Shown: positions 1-8,548 of the stretch, one piece after another
Numbering within the stretch: the stretch's first letter is position 1
Layout of the letters: each line of letters begins with the position of its first letter
Assembly: GCA_947584595.1 (NCBI GenBank)
Contig: CANPWP010000003.1
Coordinates: forward strand, 62,001-126,000
Source: an uncultured Clostridia bacterium
GTDB taxonomy: Bacteria > Bacillota > Clostridia > Oscillospirales > Acutalibacteraceae
Length of the DNA stretch: 64,000 nucleotides
Direction: 5' to 3'
Position numbers and translations under genes: made by a program
Notes under the pieces: generated by a model
What the model saw: the letters and a program-made list of their open reading frames with translations, nothing else
Database searches by the model: none
Told to the model about the DNA's origin: nothing

Positions 1-330
1 GATTTTAAAATGCTTTTGTCCTGTGACAGCGTTTCAAACGATATGCTTCTTAATATTTGTAATGAGCTTTTTAATATGGACGAAATCCTGATTGATAAAA
101 AGGGAAAAAAAGGCGTTAAACAGGTTGATTTAAAGCCATCGCTTGTAAAATATACTTTAGAGAGACAAATCGGCGGAGTAGAACTTAATATAACTCTTCC
201 TGCAGGAAGTACAAACAATGTAAACCCAAACCTTATTTTAAATGCACTTAAAAAATATTATGATTTAATAGTAGATGCAGATACAACAAGGCTTAATATT
301 TATAACGAAAACTTTGAAGAATTTAAGTAA
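1..330 (+). CDS. TIGR03936/DUF2344 family protein, C-terminal part (5' truncated by window edge)
   Basis: The reading frame is open from base 1 and stops at 328-330, so only about the last 109 residues are present. The tail, with LPAGSTNNVNP followed by a short helix and a LNIYNE ending, resembles the C-terminus of the radical SAM-linked DUF2344 proteins, which often sit beside a radical SAM protein in Clostridia. The in-frame ATG at 10 is internal, not the true start. The gene is followed after 5 bases by another radical SAM gene, so the two are probably co-transcribed. The biochemical role of the family is not settled. The family call is recognition by eye. Confidence 0.7.
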   Translation, partial: DFKMLLSCDSVSNDMLLNICNELFNMDEILIDKKGKKGVKQVDLKPSLVKYTLERQIGGVELNITLPAGSTNNVNPNLILNALKKYYDLIVDADTTRLNIYNENFEEFK

Positions 331-335
331 ACGAT

Positions 336-1241
336 ATGTATTATTATTCCTTAAATGAATATTTGAAAGAAACCTTTGGCGAAAAAGTCTATAAAATCTC
401 TTTAAACGGCGGTATGACCTGTCCAAACCGAGACGGAAAGCTGTCTGATAAAGGCTGTATTTTTTGCAGTAAAGGCGGCTCGGGAGAGTTTTCTGCCAAT
501 TCAAATCTGTCAATTACACAGCAAATTGACGAGGCTAAAAAGAGAGTACAAAATAAAATTAAAACCCATAAATACATTGCATATTTTCAGGCTTTTACAA
601 ATACATATGCAGACATAAATTATCTTGAAAGAATCTTTTTTGAGGCTGTAGATAATGAGGAGATCGTAGCACTTTCAATTGCAACACGCCCTGATTGTTT
701 AGGGAAAGAAGTGCTTGATTTACTTTTTCGGCTTTCAAAAATAAAACCTGTCTGGGTAGAATTAGGATTGCAGACCATTCATAAAAAATCAGCAGATTAT
801 ATCAGAAGGTGTTATGAACTACCTGCCTATGAAAATGCGGTAAAAGAATTAAAATCAAGAGGAATAATAGTTATAACCCATGTAATTTTGGGACTTCCCA
901 CTGAAAACGAAAAAGAAATGCTTGAAACGGTAGAGTATGTGGGTAAATATACCGATGGAATAAAACTCCAGCTTCTTCACGTTTTAAAAGGAACAGATTT
1001 AGCAAAAGAATATGATAAAGGGAAATTCAAAGTATTAACTTTGGAAGAGTATGTAGATATTCTTTGTAAAGCGGTAGAATTGTTGCCTGAGAATGTAGTA
1101 ATACATAGATTAACAGGTGACGGGGACAAAAAGCTGTTAATAGCACCGCTTTGGAGCGCAGACAAAAAGAAAGTGTTAAACACAATTAATAAGAGATTTA
1201 AGGAGAAAAATGTTACACAAGGAATTAATGCAAAGGATTAA
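336..1241 (+). CDS. TIGR01212 family radical SAM protein (YhcC/YtqA-like)
   Basis: 301 residues. The N-terminus NGGMTCPNRDG with cysteines C29, C41 and C44 (CX11CX2C) is the atypical cluster motif of the YhcC family rather than the usual CX3CX2C. Downstream lie GLQTIH and VITHVILGLPTE, typical of the AdoMet radical barrel. The expected activity is reductive cleavage of S-adenosylmethionine by a [4Fe-4S] cluster. The substrate is unknown, although the family is often linked to tRNA modification. There is no strong ribosome binding site before the ATG, and it starts 5 bases after the preceding stop, which suggests coupled translation. Length matches the family. Confidence 0.85.
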   Translation: MYYYSLNEYLKETFGEKVYKISLNGGMTCPNRDGKLSDKGCIFCSKGGSGEFSANSNLSITQQIDEAKKRVQNKIKTHKYIAYFQAFTNTYADINYLERIFFEAVDNEEIVALSIATRPDCLGKEVLDLLFRLSKIKPVWVELGLQTIHKKSADYIRRCYELPAYENAVKELKSRGIIVITHVILGLPTENEKEMLETVEYVGKYTDGIKLQLLHVLKGTDLAKEYDKGKFKVLTLEEYVDILCKAVELLPENVVIHRLTGDGDKKLLIAPLWSADKKKVLNTINKRFKEKNVTQGINAKD

Positions 1242-1253
1242 TGTAAAAAAAGC

Positions 1254-1281
1254 TTGATTTTTTAAATAAATTTGGTATAAT
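1254..1281 (+). promoter_or_regulatory. Sigma-A type promoter for tRNA-Ser
   Basis: TTGATT (1254-1259), 16-bp spacer, TATAAT (1276-1281). The tRNA begins 19 bases downstream of the -10 box. Confidence 0.7.
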
Positions 1282-1300
1282 AAAATTCGTCAGAAAAGAT

Positions 1301-1393
1301 GGAGAGATGTCCGAGCTGGCCGAAGGAGCATGATTGGAAATCATGTGTACGGTAATCACCGTACCAGGGGTTCGAATCCCCTTCTCTCCGCCA
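1301..1393 (+). tRNA. tRNA-Ser (anticodon GGA)
   Basis: Class II tRNA. The acceptor stem GGAGAGA pairs with TCTCTCC, the discriminator is G, and CCA is encoded (1391-1393). The anticodon arm CATGA-TTGGAAA-TCATG carries GGA, reading UCC/UCU serine codons. The long variable arm (GTACGGT...ACCGTAC) and the T-arm GGGGTTCGAATCCCC are complete. Confidence 0.97.
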
Positions 1394-1446
1394 TAATAAA
1401 GTAAGCCGCATAATATAGCGACAATATGTCTAAGGAGGATTAATAG

Positions 1447-1668
1447 ATGCAGAAGTTAGTTTATTTAAGTAATAGTCGGGATTATACTGAGCAGGGTAAT
1501 ATTAATGAAAACAAATATTTTATCCATATCAATGAACTGTTAGATAAAGGTTGGAAAGTTGCTCACATAACGCACGATGTGGTGGAAATTGATGACAATC
1601 AGACCCCGTCACGTAAAGAAACTTTTGTTGCCTTTGTTTTGCTTGAAAGGACTGAAGAAGACGAATAA
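1447..1668 (+). CDS. small hypothetical protein (73 aa)
   Basis: The gene starts with ATG 7 bases after a strong AAGGAGG site (1432-1438). The 73-residue product is soluble and acidic, with no signal or membrane segment. The pattern INELLDKGWKV...FVAFVLLE resembles short phage- and plasmid-type DUF4177-like proteins in which a GWxV turn joins a helix to a strand, but the match is loose. The gene stands alone between a tRNA and an intrinsic terminator. Function unknown. Confidence 0.6.
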   Translation: MQKLVYLSNSRDYTEQGNINENKYFIHINELLDKGWKVAHITHDVVEIDDNQTPSRKETFVAFVLLERTEEDE

Positions 1669-1735
1669 CTTCCTGTATTTAAATTAAGAATCATCATGCA
1701 AAATTTTGAGAATACTTTTTATAGTTCTTAGACAT

Positions 1736-1768
1736 AAAAAATCCTGTTGCATTGCAACAGGATTTTTT
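1736..1768 (+). terminator. Intrinsic terminator after the 73-aa gene
   Basis: Stem CCTGTTGC (1743-1750) / GCAACAGG (1754-1761), flanked by an A-tract and a T6 tract. It could work in both directions. Confidence 0.8.
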
Positions 1769-1770
1769 AG

Positions 1771-1895
1771 TTATATTTGCCGCAGGCAAATATAATATAA
1801 CTTAAAATGAAATTTTCAATATCATTTTTGCCTATAGCAAAAATATTACTCCAAGCAAAGCTAAAAATATCACTAAAAATAAATTAGAAAAGAAA
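1771..1895. repeat. Degenerate array of short hairpins spaced by AATATCA-like tracts
   Basis: TATATTTGCC/GGCAAATATA (1772-1794) and TTTTTGC/GCAAAAA (about 1832-1850) are consecutive short hairpins, separated by AATATCA or ATATCAC tracts. The array lies in a 291-base gap without a gene. It looks like a decayed copy of the short palindrome arrays found between genes in gut Clostridia. Confidence 0.4.
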
Positions 1896-1959
1896 TTATC
1901 ATCATTGCTTTTTTATATTGTTTGATATAATATATTTATAAAGCTTACGAGGTGATATT

Positions 1960-2343
1960 ATGAATAGTCCATATGTTTTATTATACAATCTCCAAAATAC
2001 CAAGGGTGCAAAAATCAAGATGATATGCCATAAAATGAACATAGGATTTAAAGCGGTAGAAAAATCGGAATATTCAATTAAAATTACTGATTTGTTAAAT
2101 CATAAAGAGACTGAAAACGCATCAGAGAACGATAATTTTTCTGATGAAATGTTGCTTTTAGCTCATTTTAACAATCAGCTTCTTGATATTTTTTTAAAGA
2201 ATTTAAAGTCAGGGAAAGTTCCTGTAGTTCTAAAGGCAGTTTTAACTGAACATAACTCAAATTTTACTTCAAACCAACTGCATAATGAAATAAGTGCTGA
2301 GCATAAAGCGTTAAGAGAGGGAAGAGCAGCGCATAAGGTCTGA
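1960..2343 (+). CDS. DUF3783 domain-containing protein
   Basis: 127 residues, ATG 8 bases after a GAGGTG site. The C-terminal half, PVVLKAVLTEHNSNFTSNQLHNEISAEH, matches the conserved core of DUF3783, a small uncharacterised Firmicutes family. The N-terminus (YVLLYNL...KIKMICHKMNI) also fits, since the family usually begins with a strand-rich segment that reads like a TagA/anti-sigma-sized fold. No membrane segments and no metal motif. It stands alone upstream of the pfl genes. Function unknown; the family assignment is by eye. Confidence 0.65.
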   Translation: MNSPYVLLYNLQNTKGAKIKMICHKMNIGFKAVEKSEYSIKITDLLNHKETENASENDNFSDEMLLLAHFNNQLLDIFLKNLKSGKVPVVLKAVLTEHNSNFTSNQLHNEISAEHKALREGRAAHKV

Positions 2344-2510
2344 TTTAAGGTATTAATACGTTTCTATGTCTCTTATATCTATAACAATATGTTGAGCTTT
2401 TAGCTGTAAAAAACCGTAAAAAACACAGTATATTGTTGTTTTTACTAAAAAATCAGTAATTAATACTTATTTATCATTTATATATAAAAGTTTTTTGGTT
2501 ATTATATATA

Positions 2511-2539
2511 TTGTAAAGTTTTACAGTTATTGCTATAAT
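2511..2539 (+). promoter_or_regulatory. pflB promoter with an overlapping palindrome
   Basis: TTGTAA (2511-2516), 17-bp spacer, extended -10 TGCTATAAT (2531-2539). A perfect 6-2-6 palindrome, TGTAAA-GT-TTTACA (2512-2525), overlaps the -35 box and could be an operator. The rest of the roughly 300-base gap before pflB is AT-rich and shows no other gene. Confidence 0.55.
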
Positions 2540-2647
2540 GACTATGTTAAAAAAATAACACTATTTGAATGAGTTTATTACTTAAAAACAATTTAGGAAT
2601 AAAGTAATTATGGGTAGGAATTTTTCAGTTTATATTTGGAGGTAATA

Positions 2648-4900
2648 ATGAAAAATTACGATCAGTGGAACGGTTTTAACGGAACATTATGGAGAGATGA
2701 AGTCGATATGAGAGATTTCATTCAGAAAAACTATACTCCTTATGACGGAGACGAAAGCTTCCTTGAAGCTCCTACAGAAGCAACAAATAAGCTTTGGGGC
2801 AAACTTCAGGAGCTGCAGAAAGAAGAACGTGCAAAAGGCGGCGTTCTTGATATGGACACCCATATTGTTTCGACAATAACTTCCCATGAACCCGGTTACA
2901 TTTCTGAAGAATATAAAGACTTAGAGCAGGTTGTCGGCTTGCAGACAGATAAGCCATTAAAGCGTGCGTTTATGCCATTTGGCGGCATTAAAATGGCGGA
3001 AGAGGCATTAACGACGCATGGTTATACTCCCGACCCAGAGCTTCATAAAATTTTTACAAAGTATCATAAAACCCATAATCAGGGCGTTTTTGATGCATAT
3101 ACTCCTGAAATCAGAAGAGCTCGTCACAACAAAGTAATAACAGGACTTCCCGATACATACGGCAGAGGCCGTATTGTCGGCGATTACAGAAGAGTTGCTC
3201 TTTACGGTATTGATTACCTCATGGAGGAAAAAGAAAAGGATTTTGATAACTGCGGCAGCGGCTCAATGAAAGGCGATGTAATTCGATTAAGAGAAGAAAT
3301 TGCCGATCAGATGAGGGCGTTAAAACAGATCAAGAAAATGGCTGAAAGCTACGGCTATGACATTTCACAGCCTGCAAAAAACGCAAAAGAAGCAGTACAG
3401 TGGCTGTATTTCGGTTACCTTGCTGCAATAAAAACCCAGAACGGTGCGGCGATGAGCGTCGGCAGAATTTCTACATTTATTGATATTTACATCCAGAGAG
3501 ATTTAAATAACGGTACATTAACAGAATCTCAGGCTCAGGAGCTTATTGACCATTTGGTAATGAAATTCAGAATGGTTAAGTTTGCAAGAATACCGTCATA
3601 TAATGAGTTGTATTCTGGAGACCCAGTATGGGCAACGCTTGAAGTCGCAGGTATCGGAATCGACGGCCGTTCAATGGTAACAAAAACAGACTTTCGTTTC
3701 CTGCACACACTTGAAAATATGGGACCTTCGCCTGAACCTAATCTTACGGTTTTATATTCATCAAGACTTCCTGAACCATTTAAAAAATATTCTGCCGATA
3801 TTTCAATAAGAACAAGTTCTGTCCAGTATGAAAACGACGATGTTATGCGTCCCGTATGGGGAGACGATTATTCAATCTGCTGTTGTGTATCTGCTACACA
3901 GACAGGCAAGGAAATTCAGTTTTTCGGAGCGAGAGCAAACCTTGCAAAGTGCCTGCTTTATGCAATAAACGGCGGAGTTGACGAAAAAACAAAGACACAG
4001 GTAGGACCTGAATACAGACCGATTACATCAGAATATCTTAATTATGAAGAAGTAATAAAGAAATTTTACGATATGATGGATTGGCTTGCTGATATCTATG
4101 TAAACTCTCTTAACCTAATTCATTATATGCACGATAAATATAATTACGAAGCCGCAGAAATGGCACTTATAGATACAAATGTAAGAAGAACATTTGCAAC
4201 AGGTATAGCAGGTTTTTCACACGTTGTTGACTCACTTTCAGCAATAAAATATGCAAAGGTAAAAACGATTCGTGATGAAAACGGACTTGTTGTAGATTAT
4301 GAAACAGAGGGTGATTTTCCAAGATACGGTAACGACGACGATCGTGCCGATAATATTGCGGTACTTTTGCTTAAGACATTCCTTAAGAAAATCAAAAAAC
4401 ACCACACATACCGAAATTCAGAGCCGACAACGTCAATTCTTACAATTACATCAAACGTCGTTTACGGTAAAGCAACCGGTTCTTTGCCTGATGGCAGAAA
4501 GGCCGGAGAGCCTTTGTCACCGGGAGCAAATCCAAGCTACGGCGCAGAGCAGAGCGGACTTTTGTCATCACTTAACTCCGTTGCAAAACTGCCTTATGAA
4601 TATGCGCTTGACGGAATTTCAAATACACAAACGATTTCACCTGACGCATTAGGTCATAGTAATGAGGAAAGAATTACAAACCTTGTAAATGTAATGGACG
4701 GATACTTTGGTCAAGGGGCACATCACCTTAATGTAAATGTATTCGGTAAAGAAAAGCTTATTGACGCTATGAATCATCCTGAAAAAGAAGAGTATGCAAA
4801 CTTTACAATTCGTGTATCAGGATACGCAGTTAAGTTTATTGACCTTACAAAGGAACAACAGATGGATGTTATTGCAAGGACTTGTCATAAGTCAATGTGA
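2648..4900 (+). CDS. pflB: formate acetyltransferase (pyruvate formate-lyase)
   Basis: Converts pyruvate and CoA to acetyl-CoA and formate under anaerobic conditions, using a glycyl radical. With the ATG at 2648, preceded by GGAGG 5 bases upstream, it has 750 residues, close to the usual 760. An in-frame TTG at 2636 lies ahead of the ribosome binding site and is less likely. The glycyl radical motif RVSGYAVKF places the radical at Gly725, 26 residues from the end as in E. coli. The catalytic Cys-Cys pair falls within three consecutive cysteines, C411-C413, followed by VSATQTGK. The activase gene follows, separated by a terminator. Confidence 0.98.
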   Translation: MKNYDQWNGFNGTLWRDEVDMRDFIQKNYTPYDGDESFLEAPTEATNKLWGKLQELQKEERAKGGVLDMDTHIVSTITSHEPGYISEEYKDLEQVVGLQTDKPLKRAFMPFGGIKMAEEALTTHGYTPDPELHKIFTKYHKTHNQGVFDAYTPEIRRARHNKVITGLPDTYGRGRIVGDYRRVALYGIDYLMEEKEKDFDNCGSGSMKGDVIRLREEIADQMRALKQIKKMAESYGYDISQPAKNAKEAVQWLYFGYLAAIKTQNGAAMSVGRISTFIDIYIQRDLNNGTLTESQAQELIDHLVMKFRMVKFARIPSYNELYSGDPVWATLEVAGIGIDGRSMVTKTDFRFLHTLENMGPSPEPNLTVLYSSRLPEPFKKYSADISIRTSSVQYENDDVMRPVWGDDYSICCCVSATQTGKEIQFFGARANLAKCLLYAINGGVDEKTKTQVGPEYRPITSEYLNYEEVIKKFYDMMDWLADIYVNSLNLIHYMHDKYNYEAAEMALIDTNVRRTFATGIAGFSHVVDSLSAIKYAKVKTIRDENGLVVDYETEGDFPRYGNDDDRADNIAVLLLKTFLKKIKKHHTYRNSEPTTSILTITSNVVYGKATGSLPDGRKAGEPLSPGANPSYGAEQSGLLSSLNSVAKLPYEYALDGISNTQTISPDALGHSNEERITNLVNVMDGYFGQGAHHLNVNVFGKEKLIDAMNHPEKEEYANFTIRVSGYAVKFIDLTKEQQMDVIARTCHKSM

Positions 4901-4915
4901 TTTAATAAATTGAAT

Positions 4916-4942
4916 AAAACCTCTCCATAAGGAGAGGTTTTT
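4916..4942 (+). terminator. Intrinsic terminator between pflB and pflA
   Basis: AAAACCTCTCC (4916-4926) / GGAGAGGTTTT (4931-4941) with an ATAA loop and T5. It would lower transcription of pflA relative to pflB, which fits the small amount of activase needed. Confidence 0.8.
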
Positions 4943-4961
4943 ATTTACAAAGGAGCTTATT

Positions 4962-5705
4962 TTGGAAAAAAACTTAAATGCCTTAGGATTAATTCATTCA
5001 ACAGAAAGCTTTGGTTCGGTAGACGGACCGGGGATAAGATTTGTTGTTTTTATGCAAGGCTGTAAAATGCGCTGTAAATATTGTCATAATCCCGATACGT
5101 GGTTTTCGGAAAAAGGTCAGTGGATAACATCAGATGACCTGCTGAAAAAAGCAATAAGGTATAAACCTTACTGGAAAGGTAACGGCGGAATAACCGTAAG
5201 CGGAGGGGAGCCTTTGCTCCAGTTAGATTTTGTAACAGACTTCTTTAAAAAAGCAAAAGAATTGGGGGTTCATACAACATTAGATACATCAGGTAATCCA
5301 TTTACATTTGAAAAACCGTTTATTACTAAATTTAATGAACTTATGAAATATACTGACTTAATCCTTCTTGATATAAAACATATTAATCCCGAGGAACATA
5401 AGAAGCTGACTTCTCAGTCAAATGAGAATATACTTCAAATGGCAAAATATTTGTCCGATATTGAAAAGCCTGTTTGGATACGCCATGTGCTTGTCCCTAA
5501 AATTACAGATAACGACGAATATTTGTATATTCTAAAAGATTTTATAGATTTGCTTGATAATGTAGAGAGGGTAGAGGTATTGCCTTATCATACATTAGGA
5601 GAATATAAATGGCAGGAGTTGGGTATGGAATATAAGCTTAAAGGTATTGAACCTCCGTCAAAAACGAGAATTGAAAATGCAAAGCGTATTTTAGGATGTA
5701 AATAA
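4962..5705 (+). CDS. pflA: pyruvate formate-lyase-activating enzyme
   Basis: Radical SAM enzyme that installs the glycyl radical on PflB. 247 residues. The cluster motif GCKMRCKYCHNPDTW gives Cys34, Cys38 and Cys41 (CX3CX2C), followed by the VSGGEPLLQ glycine-rich motif that binds the S-adenosylmethionine amino group. The start is TTG, 6 bases after AGGAG (4951-4955), with no better ATG in the right place; the family often begins with a segment like LGLIHSTESFGSVDGPG, seen here at residues 8-24. It lies 61 bases after pflB and 9 bases before maf. Confidence 0.96.
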   Translation: MEKNLNALGLIHSTESFGSVDGPGIRFVVFMQGCKMRCKYCHNPDTWFSEKGQWITSDDLLKKAIRYKPYWKGNGGITVSGGEPLLQLDFVTDFFKKAKELGVHTTLDTSGNPFTFEKPFITKFNELMKYTDLILLDIKHINPEEHKKLTSQSNENILQMAKYLSDIEKPVWIRHVLVPKITDNDEYLYILKDFIDLLDNVERVEVLPYHTLGEYKWQELGMEYKLKGIEPPSKTRIENAKRILGCK

Positions 5706-5714
5706 GGTGAAAAA

Positions 5715-6269
5715 ATGAGTAGTATAATTCTTGCATCAAAGTCTCCACGCAGACAGGAACTTATTAAATTTATTACAGAAGATTTTATCTGTATTCCCTC
5801 AAATGTTACGGAAACTGTTCCTGAAAATACAAAACCTGAAAATATAGCGGAAATACTTGCAAGTTTGAAGGCAAATGATATTTACAAAACAAATTCGGGC
5901 AACATTGTTATCGGCTGTGATACAGTGGTTATTTGTAATAATCAGGTCTTGGGAAAGCCTGAAAATCAGCAAAAAGCTAAAGAAATGCTTAAAATGCTGA
6001 GCGGAAATAAGCATAAAGTTATAACAGGCTGTTCTGTAATTAAAAATAACAAAGAACATATTTTTAAATGTGTAACGGAAGTTGAATTTTATAAGCTTTC
6101 AGATGAAGAAATCGACAGTTATGTAGCTTCGGGCGAACCTTTTGACAAGGCGGGAGCGTATGGAATACAGGGTAAAGGTTCACTTTTTGTCAAAGGCATT
6201 TCGGGAGATTATTTTAATGTTGTAGGATTGCCTGTATCAATGCTTGCAAGAAAACTGAAAGAAATTTAA
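5715..6269 (+). CDS. maf: Maf family nucleoside-triphosphate pyrophosphatase
   Basis: 184 residues, typical for Maf/YhdE. The N-terminal SKSPRRQEL motif (about 8-16) is the substrate-binding signature, CDTVV (about 73-77) holds the catalytic acid, and KAGAYGIQGKG follows near 144-154. The family hydrolyses dTTP, UTP or modified nucleotides and is linked to septum regulation. The gene begins 9 bases after pflA behind a GGTG site and is probably co-transcribed with it. Confidence 0.92.
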   Translation: MSSIILASKSPRRQELIKFITEDFICIPSNVTETVPENTKPENIAEILASLKANDIYKTNSGNIVIGCDTVVICNNQVLGKPENQQKAKEMLKMLSGNKHKVITGCSVIKNNKEHIFKCVTEVEFYKLSDEEIDSYVASGEPFDKAGAYGIQGKGSLFVKGISGDYFNVVGLPVSMLARKLKEI

Positions 6270-6305
6270 ATTAAACTTTAGCTGATAAAATTAAACGGTT
6301 TTGCA

Positions 6306-6413
6306 GAGAAAAATAAAAGTTTTTTGCGTTGCTTTTTTCAAAAAAGCAACCGAGGAGCAAAGGGCGAGAAGCCCTTTGTTGCCGCCTTGTGCGGCGAAAC
6401 TTTCTATTATGCT
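6306..6413 (+). repeat. Dispersed three-hairpin element, copy A
   Basis: Three consecutive hairpins: GTTGCTTTTTT/AAAAAAGCAAC, CAAAGGGC/GCCCTTTG and GCCGC/GCGGC, preceded by an A-rich AAATAAAAGTTTTTTGCG lead. The same layout recurs near 23.7, 28.6 and 52.1 kb. No coding capacity. Confidence 0.75.
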
Positions 6414-6417
6414 TAAA

Positions 6418-6440
6418 AGGGCGGATTTGAAATCCGCCCT
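6418..6440 (-). terminator. Intrinsic terminator of the queA-tgt-yajC-TIGR04086 operon
   Basis: Inverted repeat GGGCGGATTT/AAATCCGCCC, followed on the minus strand by TTTT, just beyond the TIGR04086 stop. Confidence 0.7.
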
Positions 6441-6455
6441 ATAAATTTTAATGTT

Positions 6456-6875
6456 TTATTCATACTTAACCTTTTTCTTTTTATTTACTCCTATAATTCC
6501 TCCTAAAGCACCGCATATAACAGAAATCAAAAGCTTAAAAAATGTTCCTGCTGACAGCGTTTCGGTAGAAGATATAAGACCTGCAATAAAAATTATCAAA
6601 AATAATACAAATCCGCTGATGATTCCCCATGCAAGCCCTCCTGCCTTAATTATTCTTAAAGCAATGTAACTTCCGCAGAATACACCTATTCCGTCCAAAA
6701 CATATATTATAATATTTAAAATATCAGTCGGAACGTTACCTGTTTGAGTTAATACAAACGATGTAATAATCAGCAAGACAGTAATTACCAAACAGCTTAT
6801 TATAGCTCCGAACAGCAAACCTCTTATGTATAAAGATTTATTTTTCAAAATATTGTTGCTCATAACAGATTTCAT
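6456..6875 (-). CDS. TIGR04086 family membrane protein
   Basis: 139 residues from the ATG at 6875. A GTG three codons earlier overlaps the ribosome binding site AGAGG and is less likely. Four hydrophobic segments (about 17-40, 49-72, 79-100 and 112-130) with short loops and a lysine-rich cytoplasmic tail match this uncharacterised Firmicutes family, which often neighbours yajC. It follows yajC on the same strand after a hairpin that hides its own ribosome binding site. Function unknown. Confidence 0.7.
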   Translation of the reverse strand: MKSVMSNNILKNKSLYIRGLLFGAIISCLVITVLLIITSFVLTQTGNVPTDILNIIIYVLDGIGVFCGSYIALRIIKAGGLAWGIISGFVLFLIIFIAGLISSTETLSAGTFFKLLISVICGALGGIIGVNKKKKVKYE

Positions 6876-6883
6876 AAAAAACA

Positions 6884-6918
6884 CCTCTGAATATAATCTG
6901 ATTAATTATATTCAGAGG
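6884..6918 (-). promoter_or_regulatory. 14-bp hairpin overlapping the TIGR04086 ribosome binding site
   Basis: CCTCTGAATATAAT (6884-6897) pairs perfectly with ATTATATTCAGAGG (6905-6918) around a 7-base loop. On the minus strand the 3' arm contains the AGAGG ribosome binding site and is followed by TGTTTTTT. It can act as a terminator after yajC, or as a structure that hides the next start. Confidence 0.65.
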
Positions 6919-6962
6919 CAAACTTTTTTATACTGTATTAATTTAAATTTAGGTGACGATAA

Positions 6963-7337
6963 TTACTCTGCTTCATCAGCATCTTTTTTCTTTCTGCCAA
7001 AGAAACCTTTCTTTTCTTCTTTATTTTTAGATGTTTCAGAAGCAGCGGTAACGGTTTTTTCAGTATCAACAGTAGAAATGCACCATTTTTTAAACTTCAT
7101 TTTTGTTCTGTCAGGACCTGTTTCAATAACAATTGCATCCTCTTCATCTTTTATTGCTATGACTCTGCCTACAATACCGCCGATAGTAGTAATATCGTCG
7201 CCGATAGCAAGGTTATTTCTCAGTTCAGCTTCTTGTTTTTTCTTTTTAGAGTTTGGTCTGATAAGAAAAAAGTACAAAGCTATAAATATTAATGCATAGA
7301 TAACAATCATCATTACCATTGAACCTGAATTTTCCAT
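6963..7337 (-). CDS. yajC: preprotein translocase subunit YajC
   Basis: 124 residues. One N-terminal membrane helix (about 8-26) is followed by FLIRPNSKKKKQEAE and the domain IAIGDDITTIGGIVGRV, the YajC signature. YajC associates with SecDF and the Sec translocon in the membrane. The C-terminus is an unusually long basic/acidic tail (KNKEEKKGFFGRKKKDADEAE). The gene lies downstream of tgt, the classical queA-tgt-yajC order. Confidence 0.95.
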   Translation of the reverse strand: MENSGSMVMMIVIYALIFIALYFFLIRPNSKKKKQEAELRNNLAIGDDITTIGGIVGRVIAIKDEEDAIVIETGPDRTKMKFKKWCISTVDTEKTVTAASETSKNKEEKKGFFGRKKKDADEAE

Positions 7338-7405
7338 TTAAATCATCCTTTCATACTTTTGTATTATAACAATAATTTCCATATGTTTCAAGAGTTTTTT
7401 GAAAA

Positions 7406-8536
7406 TTAAATTCTTTTTCCTAAAATCTCACGTTTTTCCTTGTAAAATGCTTCATAAGTTCCGTTATCAAGATGATTTCTTATTTCTTCAAATAAGTTGT
7501 TGTAAAAATATAAGTTATGCATAACGGAAAGTCTTAATCCCAGAATTTCACCGCTTTTTATAAGATGTCTTAAATATGCTCTGCTGAATTTTTGGCAAAC
7601 GGGGCAGGTGCATTTGATATCAATAGGGGAACTGTCCTCTTCATATTTAGCGTTGTTGATATTAATAATACCCTGAGAAGTGAAAAGCTGTCCGTGTCTT
7701 GCGTTTCTGCTGGGCATAACACAGTCAAACATATCAATTCCTCTGTAAACTGCTTCAAGAATATTGACGGGAGTGCCGACACCCATAAGATATCTCGGTC
7801 TGTCATAGGGAGCATAAGGCTCAACGGCTTCGATTATTTCATACATGACATCAGCAGGCTCACCTACGGCAAGTCCGCCGATTGCATAACCGGGTAAATC
7901 AAGTTCGCTTATTTCTTTCATATGTTCAATTCGTAAATCCTTGTAAGTACCGCCCTGATTTATTCCGAATAACATCTGCTGTTTGTTTATGGTGTCCTCA
8001 AGCTGATTAAGCCTGTCAAGCTCGGCTTTGCATCTTTTAAGCCACCTTGCAGTTCTGGCAATTGAATTTTTTGTGTATTCGTAGGGTGAGGGGTTTTCGA
8101 TACATTCATCAAATGCCATTGCAATATCAGAGCCTAAATTGGACTGAATTTGCATACTTTCTTCAGGTCCCATAAAGATTTTATGTCCGTCAATATGAGA
8201 ATTAAAGTAAACGCCTTCTTCTTTGATGTTTCTCAAATTTGCCAGCGAAAAAACCTGAAATCCGCCGCTGTCGGTAAGAATAGTCTTGTCCCAGCCTGTC
8301 ATTTTATGCAAACCGCCCAACTTTTTAACAACGGTGTCCTTAGGTCTTAAATGCAAATGATAGGTGTTGCAAAGCATAACCTGACACTTTAAATCCATCA
8401 AATCAAATGCAGAAACGCCGCCTTTGATAGCCGCCGCAGTAGCAACATTCATAAAAAACGGAGTTTCTATAACGCCGTGAGGAGTTGTAAATTTTCCCCT
8501 TCTTGCATTTTTTTCTTGTTTAATTATTTGAAACAT
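7406..8536 (-). CDS. tgt: tRNA-guanine transglycosylase
   Basis: Exchanges guanine-34 in GUN anticodons for preQ1 (queuine precursor). 376 residues, full length. The nucleophile region LTDSGGFQVFSL and the AMAFDECIE motif are present. The C-terminal zinc site is complete: C309, C311, C314 and H340 (CTCPVC...MHN). It sits 12 bases downstream of queA on the same strand, so the two queuosine steps are co-expressed. The start is ATG after AAAGGTAG. Confidence 0.98.
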   Translation of the reverse strand: MFQIIKQEKNARRGKFTTPHGVIETPFFMNVATAAAIKGGVSAFDLMDLKCQVMLCNTYHLHLRPKDTVVKKLGGLHKMTGWDKTILTDSGGFQVFSLANLRNIKEEGVYFNSHIDGHKIFMGPEESMQIQSNLGSDIAMAFDECIENPSPYEYTKNSIARTARWLKRCKAELDRLNQLEDTINKQQMLFGINQGGTYKDLRIEHMKEISELDLPGYAIGGLAVGEPADVMYEIIEAVEPYAPYDRPRYLMGVGTPVNILEAVYRGIDMFDCVMPSRNARHGQLFTSQGIININNAKYEEDSSPIDIKCTCPVCQKFSRAYLRHLIKSGEILGLRLSVMHNLYFYNNLFEEIRNHLDNGTYEAFYKEKREILGKRI

Positions 8537-8548
8537 AAATATCTACCT

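Noticed and set aside
4299-4652. 117-residue open frame inside pflB
   Set aside because: It lies in another frame of a full-length, motif-complete pflB and has no ribosome binding site.
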